Source: Lentibacter sp. XHP0401 | GTDB taxonomy: Bacteria; Pseudomonadota; Alphaproteobacteria; Rhodobacterales; Rhodobacteraceae | Direction of reading: 5' to 3' | Assembly: GCF_025751535.1 (NCBI RefSeq) | Contig: NZ_JAOWLC010000008.1 | Coordinates: 1-64,000 of the forward strand | Length of the DNA: 64,000 nt | Shown: positions 25,699 through 34,595 of the stretch, in pieces | Layout of the letters: each line of letters opens with the position of its first letter | Numbering within the stretch: position 1 is the stretch's first letter | Program-made: the position numbers and the translations under genes | Notes under the pieces: model-generated | Seen by the model: only the letters and a program-made list of their open reading frames with translations | Database searches by the model: none | What the model was told of the DNA's origin: nothing

Positions 25699-26961
25699 TT
25701 AAAACAGCAGGAAAGCGGCATAAGCAATCATCAAGACGAGGGAAACCAGAGAAGCCTTTGTCAAAAGAGAAGTAAAGTCTTCGGCTGCTGTTGAAACATA
25801 ACTTATCGAAACGAGCGGGGTGATGCCCAGAGCTTTCTCGAGCTGTGCAGTGGTCCGTACCGTCGGGTTTCGCACTTCAAGAAGAAAAACATATAGCCCC
25901 GCCAAGCCGACGGTAAGCGACAGCCCCAATAATAAGGCCTTGTCGCGCCCCTCAACGGCGTTAACACGAGGGTTGTCGGAAAGCCCGTCAATGGACAGAG
26001 ATGCGAGCCACTCGGTCTGTGCTACCTCGACGTCAAGATCAGCTTTTGCCACACGTTCGAAAGCTGTTGCAGCTTGGGTTGCAAGCATTTCGCCTTCTCT
26101 GGTTAGTGCGTTAAGGTGTTTTTCATTTTCCGGAATACCGCGTAGCTGGGTGTAAAGTTCGCTGCGCCAGTTTGTCAGCAGGTCACGCTCGGCCGCAATA
26201 GCGTTGAGTTTTTTGGACTTCTGTTCACGGACGCTTTGCGCATCTCCGAGCGTATTTTCTATGTTGACCCGCTGTCTGTCGAGAGCCGCTATATCTGTAT
26301 CAAGGTCAGAAATCCTTACCCTCAGGCCCGCTATGGCTGATGGTAGCTCCATTGCATGTTCAACTTTATATGCACTGATCTGGCTTTCAATATCGGCCAG
26401 TTTCTGGCTGATATCCTCCGATTCAATATGGTAGAATCGTTGCCTGACTTGCGCTTTATCAAGCCGTATTTTGCGATCAAACGATAAGAAGGCTGTCGCA
26501 ATACGATTTGCGACCTGAACAGAAAGGTCAGGGTTTTCTAGGGTTGCCGAGATCACGAAAGCAACCGGAACAGATTGTGGTTGCCATGCTTCTCTCGCAC
26601 CACCAACAGGCTGGATAGTCAGTTGCTTGCGGAGGAGTTCTGCGTCAAGCGGGCTGCCGTTGTGTAGTAAGGGCAGCTGTTTTTGCTCTCGCAATTCAGA
26701 AATGATTTGTTCCAGAAATACCCTGGAGAAAACCCTCTGTTGTACAATCTGATGGTGCCGAAGATCTCCATTTTGTCCTGCTTCACTGGACGAACCCGAC
26801 GGCGCAATTTCAGAGTCTACCGAAATTTGGACATAGGCCGTGTATTCCTCAGCCATTCTTGAAACATACACCGTAGTTGCAAGCGCCCCGACCACCAGAA
26901 TCATTGCAACCTGAGGTAGGCGTTCACGCAAGGCTAGCGTGAAATCAACAAAACCGTTCAT
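25699..26961 (-). CDS. Wzz-family polysaccharide chain-length determinant
   Basis: The 420-residue protein has membrane segments at both ends (about 20-40 and 400-418) and a long helical periplasmic part with coiled-coil character (about 160-340), the architecture of Wzz/PCP co-polymerases. RRNPTVRTTAQLEK-like sequence (EVRNPTVRTTAQLEK) near the C-terminal end matches the region before the last helix. The ATG at 26961 has GGGGGA 8 nt upstream; the longer frame is less likely. It converges on the BY-kinase gene and shares its strand with the sugar transferase gene. Confidence 0.82.
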   Translation of the reverse strand: MNGFVDFTLALRERLPQVAMILVVGALATTVYVSRMAEEYTAYVQISVDSEIAPSGSSSEAGQNGDLRHHQIVQQRVFSRVFLEQIISELREQKQLPLLHNGSPLDAELLRKQLTIQPVGGAREAWQPQSVPVAFVISATLENPDLSVQVANRIATAFLSFDRKIRLDKAQVRQRFYHIESEDISQKLADIESQISAYKVEHAMELPSAIAGLRVRISDLDTDIAALDRQRVNIENTLGDAQSVREQKSKKLNAIAAERDLLTNWRSELYTQLRGIPENEKHLNALTREGEMLATQAATAFERVAKADLDVEVAQTEWLASLSIDGLSDNPRVNAVEGRDKALLLGLSLTVGLAGLYVFLLEVRNPTVRTTAQLEKALGITPLVSISYVSTAAEDFTSLLTKASLVSLVLMIAYAAFLLF

Positions 26962-27027
26962 CAGATGTCCCCCAAATTGTAATTTCACAAGCGAAGCTAT
27001 TCGCCCGCATCAACCTAAAAACTCTGA

Positions 27028-27726
27028 TCAACACCCCCGAGCGTTGAAAACCACTCTTACTGTTTGCCACAGCAGCTTGAAGTCGTGGCGAAGAGATATG
27101 TTTTTAAAGTATGAGTTGTCGTAAAATGCCCGCTCGGAAAAGTTGGCCTCGTTCCGAACAGAAACTTGCCATTCTCCGGTGATACCCGGGCGCATCAAAA
27201 AATATTCCTTAGCATGTGCCAAAGACCGCTGCTCTTCCATCATTGGTCTGGGTCCGACAAGCGACATGTGCCCAGCAAGCACATTGAAGAGCTGAGGCAG
27301 CTCATCAATTGATGTCCGGCGGATGAAGTTGCCAATCCTTGTTGTGCGTGGATCGCTTCGTAATTTTTGAGTGGTGTCCCACTCTATCTTTTGGTCTGGA
27401 TGCGAAGCCAAATGGACGTGCAATAGATTTTCAGCGTTGACGCACATGCTGCGCAATTTTGCCATGCGAAATACACGCCCCCCTTTGCCGACCCGCCGCT
27501 GGAAGTACAAAGGTGAACTTCCATCCAGAGCAATCATGATCGCAAAAGGGAGCATGATGAAAAGAGCTGGCAAAAGTATGAGCAACGTTAAAACTATATC
27601 AATTAGTCGCTTGAAGAACTTCGCGTAAAGCCCCGAGAAGCACTTCTCCCAAAAAGATTTCTGGCACTTCACAAACAGCGCTCCAGAGACGACATAGTCT
27701 TCTCCGCGTTTGTCTGAATAAATCAT
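27028..27726 (-). CDS. Undecaprenyl-phosphate sugar transferase, ExoY-like
   Basis: This 232-residue enzyme transfers the first sugar-phosphate to the undecaprenyl carrier in exopolysaccharide synthesis, at the inner membrane. One membrane helix (LIDIVLTLLILLPALFIML) precedes the catalytic domain with KLRSM, GNFIRRTSIDELPQLFNVL and MSLVGPRP, all typical of the Bac_transf family. It lacks the extra four-helix region of WbaP-type enzymes, hence ExoY-like. The ATG giving MIYSDKRGEDY is chosen for its GGGGA site. A long AT-rich leader with a CtrA box lies upstream. Confidence 0.93.
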   Translation of the reverse strand: MIYSDKRGEDYVVSGALFVKCQKSFWEKCFSGLYAKFFKRLIDIVLTLLILLPALFIMLPFAIMIALDGSSPLYFQRRVGKGGRVFRMAKLRSMCVNAENLLHVHLASHPDQKIEWDTTQKLRSDPRTTRIGNFIRRTSIDELPQLFNVLAGHMSLVGPRPMMEEQRSLAHAKEYFLMRPGITGEWQVSVRNEANFSERAFYDNSYFKNISLRHDFKLLWQTVRVVFNARGC

Positions 27727-28535
27727 TATCTTTTCCCCAAAAAAGTTCACAATTCTTCAAAAGCAGTGTTCGGCGAACACGGCTATATTTCCAACTTCTC
27801 TTGTCTCAATATCTCGCGCCAAAAATCGGAGCGAATTATGCAGTCCTAAAAAATAGCTTTATTTTCGCTATGGCTGCGTTGGCTCTATGAGCGGTCATTT
27901 TTGAAAAATCGTTACCGACAACACGTGCAACAATAAAATTGTGCACTCTCAAACTTAACAATTAACAAACCATTAACTTTTTCAAAGGTAACATGAGTGC
28001 TGTTGGATATCAACAAAAGCTAGCTTTCGTGTTTCCGAAAGTCTCTCATTGGCGTCACATTTCCTATTACGATAGTAAAAGCCCCTGTCTGTTTTCAAAT
28101 TACAGTTGCCCGCTCAAAAATGGCTTAAATTATTGTTTTTATGTATAATAAAGTGAGCCTTGTTTCGTGAGTTTGCGCTGTTGTTTTAATATTGCATCTG
28201 GCTCTGATGCTAACAGGCGCCACTTAAGCAGCGGTTGAGACAGCCTCGGTTTCAGTTTGATTTGCGTTAGCTTGCAGCCTTCTTGGGGCGCTTGTGTCGG
28301 GAATAGATAATGCTACTGATTCGAAGCCACCGTCGGCGCTTTGGTGTCTTGTAAATTGAAAAACGGAAGTTCGCCCAAAAGAGCGGTATTCCGCTTTGTT
28401 ACAATCACCGGACTGTTGGGCAAACAAGCCCCCATGTTTCTTTTTCTATCCTGAAAATACCAGTCCAAGCCAGATTTAGTCGAGGTGCTCTATGGTCACG
28501 TAGTCATAGTTAACTTTCTGGCGGAAAAGCTCAGA
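27727..28535. other. 809-bp AT-rich intergenic region with a CtrA-type box
   Basis: No reliable gene is seen. A 67-codon minus-strand frame (28224-28427) has no motif and is not called. The region holds a consensus CtrA box (27962-27977) and probably the promoter of the sugar transferase gene. Its length leaves room for a small RNA or a short gene that I cannot support. Confidence 0.5.
27962..27977. promoter_or_regulatory. CtrA-type binding box
   Basis: TTAACAAACCATTAAC fits TTAA-N7-TTAAC exactly. It lies about 236 bp upstream of the exopolysaccharide sugar transferase start. CtrA controls motility and surface traits in Rhodobacterales, so cell-cycle or quorum-linked control is plausible. 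The region is AT-rich, which raises the chance background. Confidence 0.45.
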
Positions 28536-30356
28536 CTAGATGTTGAGTGCAGGGTGCACGGGAATTTCCTGTGGTGAAATCGGTATGTCGATGCGAAACG
28601 TGGTGCCCAAACCAAGGCGGCTTTCGTATGAAATAGAGCCGCCCATTCGCTCGATCAGAAGTTTGGCTATGTGCATCCCAAGGCCAGACCCTCCCGACGC
28701 CTGCGAGGACGAATGCTTCACTTGATTGAACCTACCGAAAACCTGATCCTCTTCGTTTTTTGGGATACCGATTCCGTGATCTTTAATTGACAGTCTAAGT
28801 TTTGTTTCAATCAATTGCGTTGAACATTCAACGCGCCCACCCTCTGGGGAAAACTTGACTGCGTTCGAGATCACATTCCCGACAACCTGCTTCAAACGAT
28901 TAGGATCAGCTCGCAGTTGCCGATCTACGCCTCCTGTGGTGATGGCCAGCCGAACCTTTTTTTCTTTCGCATAAGCTTCGTATTCTTCGACAATATCACG
29001 CAGAAACTTGTCCGCGTCCAAATCCTGCTGTTCAAGAATTATGGCGCTAAGATCGAGTTTTTGAAGGTCAAGAACATCGTCAATAAGCTTCAATAGTCTG
29101 AGGCTATTTCTATGGGCGACAGTTAGTAAATTTTTTACGGGCTCACTTACCTCACCTGCGGCCCCGTGGAGCACCAAGTCCAGCCCACCCTTTACGGATG
29201 TCATGGGGGTACGCAATTCGTGACTAATCATAGCAAGAAACCGGGACTTCGCCTGGTTGGCTTCTTCGGCATCGACCACGGCCTCGCGCAAAGCTTCAGC
29301 TGCGCGCTCCCTTTCCGTAATATCGATCAGCGATACTGACCAGCCAAGCAGGTTTGCTTTGGTTTGGATCGGGCTTTCGATTGGAAGTGATCGAGGGTCG
29401 AAAACACGCTCTCCGAGTCTGATCGGTTCTGCGCAACTGCTCTCACCGGTTTCTCTGAAGAAATTCAGCACCGAGCCAATTTTTTCCAGATGATCAAGCG
29501 TTCCGCCTTTATTCGGCAATTGCTCACCGAATAAAGTTTTAGCCGCAGAGTTTGCTCCTGCAAAGCGTCCTGCGGTGTCTATGATGATTACCGGATTCTG
29601 CGTGGCGTAAAACAGAAGGCTTCGTCCCTGTGCTTCGGTATCCATCATCGTGTTGTTAAGAAGCAGCCAACTGAATGCTATGAGTGCAACGGCAAACATA
29701 AACGGCGTAGGGTCAAACCCGAACGCAGTGAAGCCCCATACAATATACGCGAAGTTTGCCGTCAATGGAGCTGCCGTGATGATAAATAATACCCCCAAGA
29801 AAGGCCGGATACTGCTCTTAGCTTTGAAAAAAGCATAGGCGAGCAAGCTCAAGGCGCTCATAATGAAGATGTATAGGCCTGCAGCGATTGTATAGAAGAG
29901 TGGCCCATGGTCAAAAACGACGTAAGATCTGGCGTTGGTCTCAATGAGCTGTGTATCGGTCCCATAAAGTAGATGTGTCTGACTGTTCGTAAGAGCTATG
30001 ATGCCGACGATGCAGGGCAGTCCGAAATAAAGCAAATACCTGACCGGTTGGCGTTCCTGCTTTGTATTCATGGTGTAGTCGAAAACAAAGAACGCCCAAG
30101 CGATTGGTAGTAGTGTTATCCCGGGCCAAGCTGCTAAGGACCAACCAACCTTGCAGTATTCTCCTTGTGAGGCCAAATCGAACACTACAGTGAAGAGCCA
30201 CCAGAGCATTGCGGAAAATGTTAAGACAAAGGCCGGTTTGCCAGCAAAGCGATTGTTTCTTACCACGCAAACCAAAACAAGGCCGCAAATCCCCCAGAGC
30301 GTAGCGACAGTGGCTGCTTCAAAGGTGAACACTAAACTCGCTATGCAGCTCATCAT
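28536..30356 (-). CDS. Membrane sensor histidine kinase with 7TM input and PAS domain
   Basis: The 606-residue kinase has about seven N-terminal membrane helices (1-235) of the HisKA-7TM type, a PAS-like domain (about 245-345), a HisKA domain with phosphorylation site His379 (SHELRTP) and an HATPase domain with N box NVISNAVKFSPEGG, G1 DHGIGIP and G2 GGSGLGM. The ligand of the 7TM part is unknown. No response regulator gene is adjacent, so this is an orphan kinase. It lies beside the exopolysaccharide genes, which it might regulate (inference). Confidence 0.9.
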   Translation of the reverse strand: MMSCIASLVFTFEAATVATLWGICGLVLVCVVRNNRFAGKPAFVLTFSAMLWWLFTVVFDLASQGEYCKVGWSLAAWPGITLLPIAWAFFVFDYTMNTKQERQPVRYLLYFGLPCIVGIIALTNSQTHLLYGTDTQLIETNARSYVVFDHGPLFYTIAAGLYIFIMSALSLLAYAFFKAKSSIRPFLGVLFIITAAPLTANFAYIVWGFTAFGFDPTPFMFAVALIAFSWLLLNNTMMDTEAQGRSLLFYATQNPVIIIDTAGRFAGANSAAKTLFGEQLPNKGGTLDHLEKIGSVLNFFRETGESSCAEPIRLGERVFDPRSLPIESPIQTKANLLGWSVSLIDITERERAAEALREAVVDAEEANQAKSRFLAMISHELRTPMTSVKGGLDLVLHGAAGEVSEPVKNLLTVAHRNSLRLLKLIDDVLDLQKLDLSAIILEQQDLDADKFLRDIVEEYEAYAKEKKVRLAITTGGVDRQLRADPNRLKQVVGNVISNAVKFSPEGGRVECSTQLIETKLRLSIKDHGIGIPKNEEDQVFGRFNQVKHSSSQASGGSGLGMHIAKLLIERMGGSISYESRLGLGTTFRIDIPISPQEIPVHPALNI

Positions 30357-30789
30357 CTACTTAGGTAGCCCAATCTTGCAAGCCGGGTGGAGTAAAATAA
30401 AGATCAATCGTGAGATTGTTGGAGGTTGGCACTGAAGGCCATGCAATTCACACAAAATAAATGGCGTCCTTATGTGTTCAGAGCCAACGGGATAACCAGA
30501 AAGTATACTGAGTCTTTTTCGGGAACAAGGCGAAATGCCTAACTCAAAAGTATTGCTATAAAGGCTGATTGTAGGTTGATGACGCCCATGATCACATCCT
30601 CGGGCGCAAGTGAGCGGATGTCAAAACCTATGGGACGTTTGCAATCAGAAATGTCTTTCTGCCATTCGGTCACATGAAAAGGCACTTGTCTATTCTGAGA
30701 ACAGCAGGGGCAGGAACTGGGGCATTTCCCAAGCAATTGACCAAGAAAGACGCTCCGTGTCATTCTTAATTGTATACTTTTAAGGTGAT
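30357..30789. other. 433-bp gap between histidine kinase gene and tRNA-Gln
   Basis: No gene is supported. A 74-codon minus-strand frame (30539-30763, with several Cys residues) has only a weak ribosome binding site and no recognisable motif. The region lies next to the 3' end of tRNA-Gln but shows no repeat of the tRNA end. Confidence 0.4.
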
Positions 30790-30864
30790 TGGCTGGGATG
30801 GTAGGATTCGAACCTACGATCTACTGTACCAAAAACAGTTGCCCTACCGCTAGGCCACATCCCA
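30790..30864 (-). tRNA. tRNA-Gln (anticodon TTG)
   Basis: Read on the minus strand, the 75-nt sequence folds as a cloverleaf: acceptor TGGGATG pairing with CATCCCA, D-loop TAGCGGTAG, anticodon stem ACTGT/ACAGT around TTTTGGT (anticodon TTG), T-loop TTCGAATC and an encoded CCA. Confidence 0.97.
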
Positions 30865-30947
30865 ACTCTGAGCGCTAATTACGCGCAAGAGGCGATGCTT
30901 TCAAGCCTGATATTGAAATTTTTCTTATCGAGTGTTTTGGGATGTGG

Positions 30948-31445
30948 TCATTCGATTAACTCGTCAGGGGTTACGCCCCAAAGTGTCGCTTTGGGGGCCC
31001 ACCCCTTGAACCCACCCGCGTTTAATCTACACCAGTCTTGCGTGCATTCGCTGAGACGGGCGATTACTCCGAGCTCCAAGCGTGCGGAAATTTGTGTTTC
31101 AGGATCGGGTCGAATGTGAAGCGCTTGCATATCTTCCTCAATGATGACGCTGCGCGCCCCCGAGAGCAAAGAGTAATGGACCCAACCCCCCACGCCGTCC
31201 CGATCACGGACACGGCGCCAATGACCGTACTCGGCAGTAACCTCGACGGGCATTCCTTTGCGCTTGAATACCCAGTCAATCTTGTGGCTTAGCGACGGTC
31301 CACGACGCACGTTGCATTCGTCGGATTTGATAGAAACAAAGCGTGGTATAGGCAGATTGGTTACGCTGCCCCGTTTTTGGTCGGCCAAAACTACGCCGGC
31401 GAAGAGGAAGACGGCCAATGAAATGGCGAAAAGGTGTTTGATCAT
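30948..31445 (-). CDS. Secreted protein with two SH3-like domains
   Basis: This 165-residue protein has a signal peptide (MIKHLFAISLAVFLFAGVVLA). Two bacterial SH3-type repeats follow: NVRRGPSLSHKIDWVFKRKG with WRRVRDRDGVGGWVH (about 45-95), and ALHIRPDPETQISARLE with WCRLNAGGFKGWAP (about 108-155). The repeated xxxR.GPS...GW pattern is that of SH3b domains that bind cell-wall peptides. A periplasmic peptidoglycan-linked role is likely. It is divergent from the 2-hydroxyacid dehydrogenase gene. Confidence 0.85.
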   Translation of the reverse strand: MIKHLFAISLAVFLFAGVVLADQKRGSVTNLPIPRFVSIKSDECNVRRGPSLSHKIDWVFKRKGMPVEVTAEYGHWRRVRDRDGVGGWVHYSLLSGARSVIIEEDMQALHIRPDPETQISARLELGVIARLSECTQDWCRLNAGGFKGWAPKATLWGVTPDELIE

Positions 31446-31550
31446 TGCGCTGCTCGTGCTGCTTTTTTGCCGTTGGGTTCTTGTGCCTCGGCTATCTATC
31501 AGTCAATTTGCCAGTAATACGCGTAAAAGAAAAGCGATTGGAGCTTACAC

Positions 31551-32537
31551 ATGCCATCTGAACGCCTGAGTGTTGTTGTGACGCGACGCCTGCCCGAGCC
31601 TGTTGAGACACGGATGAAGGAGCTTTTTGATGTGCGTTTGCGCGATGACGATGCCCCCATGAGCCGCGAGGCGTTAGCTTCGGCCATGGCCGATGCGGAT
31701 GTGCTCGTGCCTACTCTGACTGATGTTATTGATGCAAATCTGCTCGCGAGAGCGGGTGAACGGCTCAAATTGATCGCGAATTTCGGGGCTGGCTTTGACC
31801 ATATCGATGTTTCAAGTGCTTTGCAGCGGGGTATCCTTGTATCCAATACGCCGGGCGTTTCAGCCGATGATACTGCGGATATGACAATGGCACTGATGAT
31901 GGCGGTCACGCGGCGAATTCCCGAAGGTTTGCAAAATATCAAGGATGGCGGTTTTGCAGGCTTCTCACCCACCGCCCTCTTGGGGACACGCGTGAGCGGA
32001 AAGCGCTTGGGCATCCTTGGGATGGGTCGTGTCGGGCAAGCAGTCGCACGGCGTGCAAAGGCCTTTGGTATGCAAATTCACTATCACAACCGCCGGCGCC
32101 TGCGTGAAGAAATAGAATCAGCTTTTGATGCGACCTATTGGGAAAGTCTTGATCAGATGGTTGCGCGGATGGATGTAATATCAGTCAACTGCCCGCATAC
32201 ACCTTCGACATTTCACTTGATGAATGCCCGACGACTCAAACTTATGAAAGAGGGGGCTGTAATCATCAATACTTCGCGTGGCGAAGTGATTGACGAGCCA
32301 GCTCTGACACGGCTTTTGAAGGCGGGCAAAATTGCCGGGGCAGGGCTGGATGTGTTTGAACATGAAGGCGAGGCCAATCAGGAATTGCGAAACCTCAGCA
32401 ATGCTGTCTTGCTGCCACATATGGCGAGCGCAACGGTTGAGGGCCGGCTTGAGATGGGCGAGAAAGTCATCATCAATATCAAAACCTTTGCCGACGGGCA
32501 TCGACCGCCTGATCAGGTTGTGCCGTCAATGTTGTAA
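31551..32537 (+). CDS. D-2-hydroxyacid dehydrogenase (glyoxylate/hydroxypyruvate reductase-like)
   Basis: At 328 residues this cytoplasmic NAD(P)H enzyme has the GxGxxG motif LGILGMGRVGQAVA, and the catalytic Arg in INTSRGEVIDE. The acid is in AGLDVFEHE and the catalytic His in LLPHMASAT; together these are the standard R-E-H set of the family. The fold is split, with the substrate domain at both ends. Substrate preference among glyoxylate, hydroxypyruvate and related acids cannot be read from the sequence. The ATG follows GGAG. A gamma-glutamyltransferase gene follows 80 nt later on the same strand. Confidence 0.92.
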   Translation: MPSERLSVVVTRRLPEPVETRMKELFDVRLRDDDAPMSREALASAMADADVLVPTLTDVIDANLLARAGERLKLIANFGAGFDHIDVSSALQRGILVSNTPGVSADDTADMTMALMMAVTRRIPEGLQNIKDGGFAGFSPTALLGTRVSGKRLGILGMGRVGQAVARRAKAFGMQIHYHNRRRLREEIESAFDATYWESLDQMVARMDVISVNCPHTPSTFHLMNARRLKLMKEGAVIINTSRGEVIDEPALTRLLKAGKIAGAGLDVFEHEGEANQELRNLSNAVLLPHMASATVEGRLEMGEKVIINIKTFADGHRPPDQVVPSML

Positions 32538-32617
32538 CTAGACTAAGCGTGTCAGTTCGGGTGATTTCGATCCAGTAAGCCAAAGTTTCATCTGGCTTCG
32601 AAAGCAAAGGGAATGTC

Positions 32618-34411
32618 ATGATGAAACTTGCTCGAAAACTCACTTTTGTAACAGCACTGCTGTTCTACGCTTCAGCGGCGCTTCCGCAGGAGGCATCCGA
32701 CAGTGTGGCACCGGAGGGCGCAACAGAACTGGGCGGGTATGTTCTGAATGCTGATATTGAGGCTTCGCTGGCGGCTAAATCAGCTGGCAAGTCTGTGCAG
32801 GCGAAAAACTGGATGATCTCGGCTGCCAATCCCTATGCTGCAGAAGCCGGTGCTTCAATCTTGGCCAAAGGCGGCACGGCCGCAGATGCTATGGTGGCTG
32901 CACAGGCAGTTCTTGGGCTGGTTGAGCCGCAAAGCTCGGGCCTTGGCGGCGGCGCATTTCTACTCTGGTATGATGCGAAAACGGGGCAGGTAACAACGCT
33001 GGATGGCCGCGAAACTGCGCCATTGGCTGCGCAGCCCACGTTGTTTCAGGACGAAAATGGCGAACCTCAGAAGTTTTTTGATGCGGTCGTGGGGGGGCGT
33101 TCTGTCGGTGTTCCGGGTGCGCCTGCCTTGATGCAAGAAGCCCACAAGCGCTGGGGTAGCGCATCTTGGGCGGGCTTGTTCTCAAGGGCGATTACGTTGG
33201 CTGAAGAAGGGTTTGTAGTGTCGCCGAGGCTGGCAGATATGGTCCGTGGTGATGCCGACCGGCTTTCAATCGATGCTACGACCCGAGAGTATTTTTTGCC
33301 TCAAGGCCGCGCTATTGAGAAAGGGCAACTTCTGAAAAATACATCTTATGCGGAAAGTCTGCGAGCGCTGGCTGGCAATGGAGTAGCTCCGTTTTACACA
33401 GGGCGGATTGCCAAAGAGATTGTTGAAAAAGTGCGCAATGTGCCTAACGCACCTGGAGTTCTGAGCGAAGTTGACTTCAGCCTTTACAGCGTGCGTGCTC
33501 GTGATCCGGTGTGCGCAGCATATCGTGGATATGAGGTTTGCGGCATGGGTCCTCCCTCTTCGGGAGGGTTGAGTGTCGGGCAAATCCTAGGGATGTTGGA
33601 TAACTATGATATGCTCTCCCCCGAGGACGTGACCGCATGGCGCATGTTTGGAGATGCGAGTCGCCTGAGTTTTGCCGATCGTGCTCGTTACATGGCTGAT
33701 AGTGATTATGTCCCCGTGCCCACCGCAGGTTTGATTGCGCCGGATTACTTACGCGAACGAGCCAAGCTTTTGAACACAGGCAACGCTCTGGAAAATGTAG
33801 AGGCAGGCATGCCCGAATTTGACCACAGCCTAAACCTGAGTGACGATGAGGCAATCGAGTTGCCTTCGACGTCGCATATTTCAATAGTCGACAGCTATGG
33901 CAACGCCTTGTCCATGACGACCTCAATCGAAAACGCTTTTGGTTCACGGCTTATGGTGGGGGGGTTTTTACTCAACAATCAACTGACAGACTTTTCTTTT
34001 CGCTCGCATCGTGATGGTGTGCCGATAGCAAACCGAGTGGAGCCAGGTAAGCGGCCACGGTCTTCCATGGCTCCAACGATTGTTATGAAAAACGGTAAAC
34101 CTGTTGTTGTTGTGGGTAGCCCGGGGGGGTCGCGGATCATTCCCTATGTTGCAAAGACCATTGTCGCACATCTTGATTGGGGACTCGATGCCCAAGCGGC
34201 TGTAAGCCTACCGCACTTGGCAAACCGCTTTGGTATATATGATGTAGAGGAAGGCACTTCGGCCGAAGCTTTTGTGGAGCCCTTAACAAAAATGGGCTTT
34301 GAGGTCAGCGTTAATGCGCTTAACTCGGGATTACATATGATTGTCGTCGGTGACGAGGGATTGACAGGGGGGGCTGATCCACGTCGCGAGGGCATTGCTC
34401 TCGGAGAGTGA
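32618..34411 (+). CDS. ggt: Gamma-glutamyltransferase
   Basis: The 597-residue precursor has a signal peptide (residues 1 to about 23) and is predicted to act in the periplasm, cleaving or transferring gamma-glutamyl groups from glutathione and related compounds. The autoprocessing/catalytic Thr is probably Thr418 in PSTSHISIVDSYGNA, splitting a large and a small subunit. The substrate-binding segment SGLGGGAFLLW and the small-subunit PGGSRI loop are present. Two adjacent ATGs are possible starts. It is the usual length for the family. Confidence 0.95.
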   Translation: MMKLARKLTFVTALLFYASAALPQEASDSVAPEGATELGGYVLNADIEASLAAKSAGKSVQAKNWMISAANPYAAEAGASILAKGGTAADAMVAAQAVLGLVEPQSSGLGGGAFLLWYDAKTGQVTTLDGRETAPLAAQPTLFQDENGEPQKFFDAVVGGRSVGVPGAPALMQEAHKRWGSASWAGLFSRAITLAEEGFVVSPRLADMVRGDADRLSIDATTREYFLPQGRAIEKGQLLKNTSYAESLRALAGNGVAPFYTGRIAKEIVEKVRNVPNAPGVLSEVDFSLYSVRARDPVCAAYRGYEVCGMGPPSSGGLSVGQILGMLDNYDMLSPEDVTAWRMFGDASRLSFADRARYMADSDYVPVPTAGLIAPDYLRERAKLLNTGNALENVEAGMPEFDHSLNLSDDEAIELPSTSHISIVDSYGNALSMTTSIENAFGSRLMVGGFLLNNQLTDFSFRSHRDGVPIANRVEPGKRPRSSMAPTIVMKNGKPVVVVGSPGGSRIIPYVAKTIVAHLDWGLDAQAAVSLPHLANRFGIYDVEEGTSAEAFVEPLTKMGFEVSVNALNSGLHMIVVGDEGLTGGADPRREGIALGE

Positions 34412-34595
34412 AGGCGTGTCTGCCGCATCTTTGAGAAAAAACCGATCAAGTGAATGATATCAACTGCCATTTGATTGAAAGTTTTACCATTGCCTAACCG
34501 AGAGTCGTTTTTTGCCCTAACGAGTCGGGAGTCTGCCGTGCCTGTCACGGGCTTTGCGTCATATCATGTGCAACGCCAAGCCAAGGAGTCGGCTC

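Noticed and set aside
28224-28427. 67-codon minus-strand ORF in the long gap
   Set aside because: No motif, no good ribosome binding site and unusual composition; not enough to call a gene.
30539-30763. 74-codon Cys-containing minus-strand ORF near tRNA-Gln
   Set aside because: Weak start signal and no recognisable domain; could be chance.
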